A stretch of DNA of 64,000 nucleotides from Trichoplusia ni (taxonomy: Eukaryota > Arthropoda > Insecta > Lepidoptera > Noctuidae): assembly GCF_003590095.1 (NCBI RefSeq), contig NC_039480.1, forward strand, positions 17,833,328 to 17,897,327, given 5' to 3'. This document shows positions 56,501 to 64,000 of the stretch, piece by piece. The notes under the pieces were generated by a model that searched no databases, had not been told where the DNA came from, and saw only the letters and a program-made list of their open reading frames with translations. The stretch's first letter is position 1, and each line of letters starts with the position of its first letter. The position numbers and the translations under genes were made by a program.

Positions 56501-57670
56501 TCCTAAACTGTCACCACTCGAGTTAATTAAAAGTTTCCACGAATTTGTCGAATCATGATGAGCTATCTAATACTCCTGATTCCTAAGTGATAATGGGTTT
56601 AGTTACGTATTCTGGTGACTCATTATAATAATGTTTTTGCAGCACCCATGTCAACATTCGTTTCTTTTCCCTACATTACACCTTTTTCGCTGCAATTCAA
56701 GTACCTATGATATTCAGAATGGAATCTGTCCCCATTAGCAATGCTAGTAATATTCAAATCCATTGCTTAACCTGGAAGACTTGGGATCGTCTTGTGTCTA
56801 ATCCAATATGGTGGCTAGCCTACTACAATATTTCATGTAACGGTGACTAAACGGTTACCGAATAAGTTGATCGATGCCGATACCGTTGGCTCCGTCGTGA
56901 TGTGTGCGCTGACGTCATCTCCCACCTGTGAATCACAGATTCTAGAATGCGTTATAGGTATTCTTAGTGCCTCTCCAGTCTCCACATGCCCCGATTGACT
57001 CCTGAATGTGGACCACCATCTTAGTGGAACTTTGTCTAGTGTGTTTCTGCTCTAGGTACCGAATAGAAGAGCGTAGGAGAGTATTTACTGTCTTTACGGT
57101 TCACGGAACGTGTGCAAAAGTTACGAGAAATCGGCCATTTGTAATGAAAAGTAAAAATTTTATTATTTATGACGACGGTAACCTTTTGAAGTTTTCGGCC
57201 ATAGTGATTTATTAGATGCTCTATAAGGCAATATAACAATAGACCGGTGTCCCCAAATCCGTTATGTAAATATTTTTGATACATTTATATCAAACGTCTG
57301 GGGTCAACCGCTTTTAGGGTTGAATTCCGAATTTTTTGATCCATCAAGAGATTACAGCGGTAGTCACCCTTTGACTTCTGAAAGCTTGACTTTACTTAAA
57401 ACATAACCAGTTGGTTATGTTGTATTCTACCGCATATTTTTTTATAAGCACAACATTCTGATGTTTAAGGATATACTTGAAACAAAAATTTTAGCTTTCT
57501 TTAACTGTCATTTCAATAAGTGTTATTTGTTCGCTAGTTTAGATGCTAAACCCTAAAATATTCTTTATTATCCAAGTACAATAGTCTAGTCACTAAGAAC
57601 CAGTTGCTTGTTCACAAGACTAAACTGCAAAGATAAATTCTTAAAGGGTAAAGCGATGAGTCACGGAGTA

Positions 57671-57765
57671 TGAATGTGAAGAAGGCTGTGCTTTCACTGG
57701 CACTTGCCGTTTTAGTCTCTGTTTTCCTGTTACACTTACATGTAAATCAAGTTTTATGTACAACA
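57671..57765 (+). repeat. Inverted repeat arm 1 in FoxK intron 1
   Basis: gaatgtgaagaaggctgtgc, tttcact and gttttcctgttacactt match, with differences, the reverse complement of 59010-59102. A 67-codon frame overlapping this arm looks signal-peptide-like, but the homologous arm encodes a different, broken frame, so coding is unlikely. Confidence 0.55.
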
Positions 57766-59009
57766 AGTATGCTGTTGCCAAGTGAACAAGGGCAAGGTGA
57801 CAAAGTAAAAATGATAAACTCAACGTTCACGATGAAAGTTTCTTCAATAAATTTAACTCAAATCACACGCTAACCTAATCGTGAAACAACCCCTTTCAAA
57901 GAGGTTAAATGTCTTTCGAATCGCGGTCGGATATTGATAGTTAAAACTAATTAACAGCCACCAAACTTACCACTTTATATTTATAGCTCAAAGTTAGCCG
58001 GGATTAACAATGAAAGGTTTCCGCAAGTCGTTATTATCAGTCGGTACCGTACTACCGTCGCGCGATACGGTCTCAATGTTAAGGACACCCTTTACAAGAC
58101 ATGAGGCAGACACAAATTGATTAATAAACACGGCAGGCAGTCACAGGGCTCTTAATTAAATTCAAGCCACCCCTAAGGAGTAAACAAGTACACGACAAGT
58201 ACGTAATTTGTTTATACCAACAGTACGACGGAAAATGTTCTTGATTTACGTAAACACTTTACCAGACTGTCTTTTCTTTTTCCATATTTACTGGTAATGA
58301 GAATACTCCCCTATTATAACGTCAAGAAATTCCTCGACTTGTATTTGCCAAGTTTTCTTCGCAGTATTTATTGTGCTAGATATGTGGATAATCGCAAATT
58401 TATCTTTGTTAAAATTCACAGAAATCACGACATTCGAAATGCACTTGCATTTCTTTTCAATAGCGGAAAGTATATATAAAAAAAGTGTTTTAATAAAAAG
58501 CAAAAACCCATCCATTAAAAAAAAACTATTATTACTAAGTTACATGAACTTTCGCACTACATGACATCATACATGATCGGTCTTCTAATAGACAAACGTA
58601 CTGTACGTAGTGTACGCAGTGTACGCGACAAGGCCGGACCAGGCACATGCGACACAAATACTTAATGCACACTATACATGGAGCTGACTAGTCGACAACT
58701 TACTGTCACCGATAGCTTTTTATGATAGCTAATTAATAGCCTGGTAGGCAATTGATTTTATAATTAAATCGATTAAGCTAAGATTGTCAACCGTTTTCTG
58801 CATTTTTGTCCCTACTACTTACGGTACTGATCGTCTTGGTAAAGTTCATTGATTCTTAATTGAGATAAAGCTTGATAAAAAAAAGCTTTCGTAAATTCAT
58901 ATAAAGTCACATCTATGCATAGACAAATATATGCTTTGCGGAATACTTACAATAAGCGGTAACGATCTTCGGTATAAATATTTGTTAAGTCATAAGTCAA
59001 GCCCGCAAA

Positions 59010-59102
59010 CTTAATGCCAATATTGAAAGTGTAACAGGAAAACGGTGCTTGTAATGACAAGTGCACAAAAAGTGAAAGCACTGCGTTCTTTACATTCAAT
59101 CT
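59010..59102 (-). repeat. Inverted repeat arm 2 in FoxK intron 1
   Basis: The minus strand reads gaatgtaaagaacgcagtgc, tttcact and cgttttcctgttacactttc. Partner of 57671-57765, about 1.25 kb away; could be two copies of an unclassified short element. Confidence 0.55.
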
Positions 59103-62100
59103 CGATGAGTCATACTGATGTTTTTGCCATAAATTTTCCAGTATGCTAATCAATCAATAATATTCCGTTCTGATATAGCTACTCAAAGATAGTTAAGAGT
59201 TATAATTATGTCTAATTAGCTTTTTTAACGTATATTTTATATCGTAGTTATATTTGGAAACTGGCCTTCCTTGAATGCATACTCTAGTTGTTTAGGTTGC
59301 CTTACAGTCTGGGGGCGTTACGTTGACAATAACAACAAATATTACTAACTGTAAATCACATATACCACTGAAATAATTCGGTCCTTTATTTATTAAATAT
59401 GTATTGTATAAAAACACATGCTAACATTTAATGCTTATAAGATTGTTTACCATTTTTTAAAGTACCTTTACAAATGGACTATAGTTTCTCTGAATATCAG
59501 TCATTTCTTTTAGGTAAACAAAAACTTAAGCTTATTATTCATATAACTTATACATACCACTTTGTTTATGTAATACTTTGATTTACAAACGCTAAAAGCG
59601 GCGTCTGCACACGCGCTTGTCATTCACCCAAACATTTTATCACCTATATTTGTTACCCAGATAGGACATAATTATTTTACTCACAATATGAATGATGCTA
59701 ATTAATTCTACATAAATTACGTGCCTACTTACCTAGGTACTTAATATTTAACGACTCAGTAATTACTAGATTGCAATTGTAAACAAGTGTATTTACGGAG
59801 CATATTAAAAATTATCAAATGAAAAATCTAAGTTACGATTCCATGCAATAATATTGCCCTTTCTCGTATAAGTAAAGTGGCATGATTTCATTCATTGCTC
59901 GGAGATGGAAAACTACTCGCACAGTACATTTGAGATCAGCGTTCAATGTTCATTTACACACCTAGTCTTAGGGCTGATACGTATCTGATATGCCTCTAAA
60001 CAAGTGTCACGTTTGCATCAAGCTATGATAAATATCGGTCAATGTATAGAAATGTAATTTTGTTCCGGTTAGTCACGTGACTTCCACATTTACACGGACG
60101 ACCCTAACAAAGTTGACGCTTCCAGAAATGTCGTTTACCTGATTTTACTATTCTGTACTTAATTAACTGTTTTACTCTTGAATTGTTGGTTTCAATTTCA
60201 GTAAAAAAAAAAAACAATTGAAATAGTTGCATCTGCTCCAAATTCTCAGAATATTAAAAGCGTTACCCATTTCAAGCGACGACTGTCAGCGGATATTAAA
60301 ATTCCCCTTACTCAGTGCACCCTTATTACTTTTCTACAGCAGAAGTCCACGTATGTTCATCTACACAAACTTGTAATCTTTACAAAAGAATTTCTTTTGA
60401 ATATTCCTAGTGACTTTTAGTTTGTATCACCCCTTGACTAGTGTCGTTCTACGCATAATATTTTGTACTGTTATTGATAATGTCCCGAAGTAGGTCGCTA
60501 TACAGATCTTATATAGTAATAGGTTTCAATGTTAAATTCGCATAAGTGTTTGTTTATTCATACAGTTCGAGTACTGCAAGAGAAGTCAATAGGAATAGTA
60601 AGGGCATGCTACTTTATTGTTTTTGACAATTGGTATTACTGACAAACAATGCTTTGGATCAGGCAAACTTACACACCTTAAAAATATAACGTTCTTACCC
60701 CAAACACGGTACCTTTAGCTACTTAGCTTTTCGTTCCTAAGTTCAGTCTACCTGAAAACTTTATTGTGTCCTATTTCAGTAAGCTTTGACCAAAAAGGTT
60801 TTTAATGTTTTTGTTAGTAACGCTTTATACCCAAGTGTCAAGGCCGGTTGAGCTGACCTTAGCCCGCCGTATTTTCGTCCTTGATATTGCTTTGTATTTC
60901 TATTTTAATTGCATGTTTCGTTGCTGAGATCTATTAAAGTTATTTATGATGTAGTAGCCGCAAGTAGCCGCTATCCAAAAAGTGTACCTATATCCAATCC
61001 AAATAATTTCGATTCTCCATATTACTTGCGTTCTGATAACATGGTTGCTTTATTACCTATACAATCTTTGCTGTTTACTCAGTGCACCCATAGTAATGCA
61101 AAACCAGATGCGTTTCCATCGCGCGTTTGTTTACAAGAGTAGTACAATTAACTTCCAACGCATTACGTGTTCAATACGTCACACTTCAATTACCGTTTAG
61201 AGTGGACCTGATTTGTTATAACTGCTTCAAACATTGCCCGTTTCCGGGGAATTTATTGATGATGGGATTTCTAGTGAAGCGCCTAGGAAGCGAATTGTTT
61301 TAGACCATTTACATGTAATTGTTCTTTCTTCTGTCAATGTTTCTTTTCTTCCTCATATTAACTGGGAAGCAATAAATTTGTGGGTTGCTTGGCTGCAAAA
61401 AACGTGTTCCGTACTGATGTAACGAGAACTAAATTATTTAGGGGAAAAACAAAGAATAGTAAGCTATTTAAGACAATTATAATTATAATATAATAGAATG
61501 TTATCTGATGTTATGCCTGTAAAATGTCTACTGCCTTTATGCAACAACTGCGTTTGGATGAGCTTCTAGTCTCTAATTCCTAATCTAAAAAATAATTCAT
61601 AAGTAAATTATCTCCGATCCCATCCTCCCTTAACGAGAGCGTAAGTGTCATTACAGTGTGTTACTACACGAATGTATCCTTGTACACGTGTTTACATCGC
61701 GGCGTGACGAACTGTTTGTGCGTCTGCGCTTACGTAACATACACGGGTCGGTGTGGTGAGCAGCCGCGACGCGGCTATTTGTTATGACGGATTCAGAAAC
61801 CACGGTGATCAAGAAATACTTAAGGCCTTTCTCTTTCTCTATAGATCTTTCGTCTTTTTTATTACATACAATCTAGTTAACTCATTTTTTGAAAGTTTGA
61901 GATACATAGAGTCAATATTTTTTTAGGTTTAATATCATTTGTGTATTATTATCATGACTCCAGTTTTGAGTAATTGGAGGTCTTTCAACCCCTATAATAA
62001 AATAATGGTTTATCTTAGTATTCCACTATATGTGAAGATTTAGCTTTCGAAAACGGATTTATAACTCTATCTTTTTAAAGCGAAGATAATTATTATTTAT

Positions 62101-64000
62101 TTAGGGCCTTGTTTGTTTAAATTTTACCAATATTAATTGTTAATTTATGTCTGCCGCCATTTACGATGAATCGAAGTCAGTTAACACGTAAGACTCATCA
62201 TAAACTTCTAGAAATTCAGTGTGACTGTAATAGTTCTCGTATACCCTAATCGCATACGACACAATATCACGCGCGTGCCGTCTACACAATGCTCAGATAT
62301 GTTTTTATAGCCAATTCATAGCCGATAACTGTCGCCTTATCAATACTTTAGTTTTTAATTATGTCACTGATAATTCGCGGAGGTGATGGGTGAATGACGT
62401 CATTCGTGTATACTAAACACATTTTGATACATGCGTATTGCGATCTCAAGGTTCCTTGTGTCATATAATGTATTATGTAATATTCTGATTTATTTTTAGT
62501 ACATCGCTTTGAATAAGCTCTCAAGTGGTTTCGGAATAATAGCTGAATCCATTTATTTGTATTGGTTTTATTTATAGGCGGTCCGCAAACGTTGACTGCT
62601 ATTATGATGTAACTTTAAATTATTCCTTTTTTGTATCCTTGCTTATTTGGAAGATTTTTTTTAAGTACAACTGTGCTCTTATAAATTTACCAGTTAGGTT
62701 GAAAATAGTCACAGTAATCAGTTCAAACAAAAATCATCCGTTGTGTTCAAAACCTTCGGAAAAGCAGGTTCTCACTCATATTATAGTATTCATCAGCAAA
62801 AAGGAAAAAAAAGTCACGTTTTTGTATTGAATATTAAATTAGAATACAGAAATAGTTTGTGAATATTTAATCATACAAGTTATCACACGTGTGCGCTCGG
62901 ATAAATATTTATCTATCGCCGATTCGCTAGAGACCGTGGCGTTTTAATTGACTGTTGTTTTTTTTAAAGTCGCTTCTAGTAACATTACAAACGGTTCTAA
63001 CGAATTTGATCAGATATTACTATTTCTAGAGGTTTGATATTAACAGATTTTTTATTAACTTTGTTCTATACTCGTGCATTTTAATAGTGTTCTTCTGATT
63101 TATTGGAATCTATAAATGTCTTCTGTTTTTATCTTCAGCATCCCTTTGTTACATTAAATAGACACACATAATATATATAGGTTCTTTCACTTTTATTTAC
63201 AATTTAAATTATAATTGTTTACCTAATTTCCTAATGTTTTCGTATTCATATCTTATTATTTTTCAAGGCGTCTACAAACGAATTTCGTTCCCGTATATTT
63301 CATAAGCCACGCATGCGCGGCGGTGCAGTGCCAACGTTCCGTTGCGCAATGACACACTGTATTGGTAAACAAGTGGGATCTTTTGCCGACTAGTCAATCA
63401 TGTATCAAGTAGGTGAGACGGGGGAAGTGTTTGTATCAAGGTTCTAAGCCGCGCTATCTAGTAATAGAAAAGTTGTTGACTGTTTTTTAGTTTGTCTACG
63501 AGCCATTGACGAATCTCGGGTGAAGGCCACAGGATGTTTTGATGTTGAATTTCGTAATGTATGCTGTCAATTTGAGTTTGTTAATGTATTTGTGTCCATG
63601 TTAGTATCAGTAAATGTTACATAAGTATGAGTATAGAGAAGATTTTGTCAGACGGTCAACGTATATGGCAAGATCTGACCACCCATGGCGCGTCTCCCAG
63701 ACAACTCTTTATTATGAAATTAATTTAATTTAGTACAGTATATAGTATTTTATTTTCTACAGACTACATAAGCTATTCGTTAGTATTTTAAAATTAGCTG
63801 TTATAGCTGATATTTACCGACATGTGAAAAGTCAAATAAACAGTGTTGATTACATTGTAAGAGCCCGGTGATTCGCACGAGAAAAGTACATGAGATAAGT
63901 AATGCCCAAATTGATATTTGTGTTTCTCAACAAATACAAACATTCGATTTAATAATAAAAAATTATATCATTCACTCAACACTGCCTTATGTTATAGTAT

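Larger units (their letters stand above)
53586..64000 (+). other. FoxK intron 1 (at least 10.4 kb, open-ended)
   Basis: I looked for the expected continuation (CTFRFPSTNIKI-like) and found none. The sequence is AT-rich, with no supported ORF. A CpG-richer block at about 61620-61800 includes a TTACGTAA palindrome and E-box cacgtg and might be an alternative promoter or enhancer. A second GC-richer patch is at 63300-63360. Confidence 0.6.

Noticed and set aside
57670..57873. 67-residue signal-peptide-like ORF in FoxK intron 1
   Set aside because: It overlaps a repeat arm whose partner at 59010-59102 encodes a different frame; no other coding evidence.

Overview
This window is animal nuclear DNA, and the evidence points to a moth or butterfly (Lepidoptera). 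Short GC-richer exons with GT-AG junctions lie in AT-rich introns. The spacers carry repeat families typical of lepidopteran genomes: 'ctagctnncgcccgcgacttcgtccgcg' elements ending in 'actttcgcatttataatattag', tRNA-derived SINEs, and RTE-type LINE 3' ends. I saw no bacterial, CRISPR or phage content.

Layout. (1) 1-3400 is repeat-rich, with an orphan cysteine-rich ORF or first exon at 146-402. (2) 3408-4672 holds the last three coding exons of a transmembrane channel-like (TMC) gene on the + strand, followed by AT-rich 3' UTR and spacer with repeats up to about 9 kb. (3) 9075-49967 is a complete axonemal inner-arm dynein heavy chain of DNAH3 type on the + strand. I could thread 71 coding exons with consistent phase, 12,474 nt or 4,157 residues. 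They run through stem, linker, AAA1-AAA4 P-loops, stalk with microtubule-binding tip, AAA5/AAA6 and the C-terminal domain ending HWINRGVASLTQLDD. An extra 51-nt in-frame exon at 48684-48734 may also be used. (4) A GSKIP-domain gene (47356-47715, - strand) is nested in a 2.7-kb dynein intron. (5) 53224-53585 is the first coding exon of a FoxK forkhead factor (FHA domain). Its first intron runs past the window end, and no later exon was seen.

Mobile DNA is concentrated in dynein introns. The 4.7-kb intron after the AAA1 P-loop exon holds a roughly 4-kb element with long inverted termini (about 20732-24763), a decayed THAP-domain ORF and at least four nested repeats. The intron at 42196-43463 holds an inverted-repeat pair around a LINE tail. 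The intron at 33153-33442 holds a 145-bp MITE with TA flanks. Two introns contain perfect 21-bp and 26-bp snap-back hairpins.

The genes do not form a pathway. TMC is a membrane channel family, DNAH3 a sperm or cilium motor, GSKIP a GSK3/PKA scaffold and FoxK a transcription factor; their adjacency is ordinary gene order. I did not find a new multi-gene system. The points most worth checking are the candidate cassette exon, the THAP element and the nested antisense gene.
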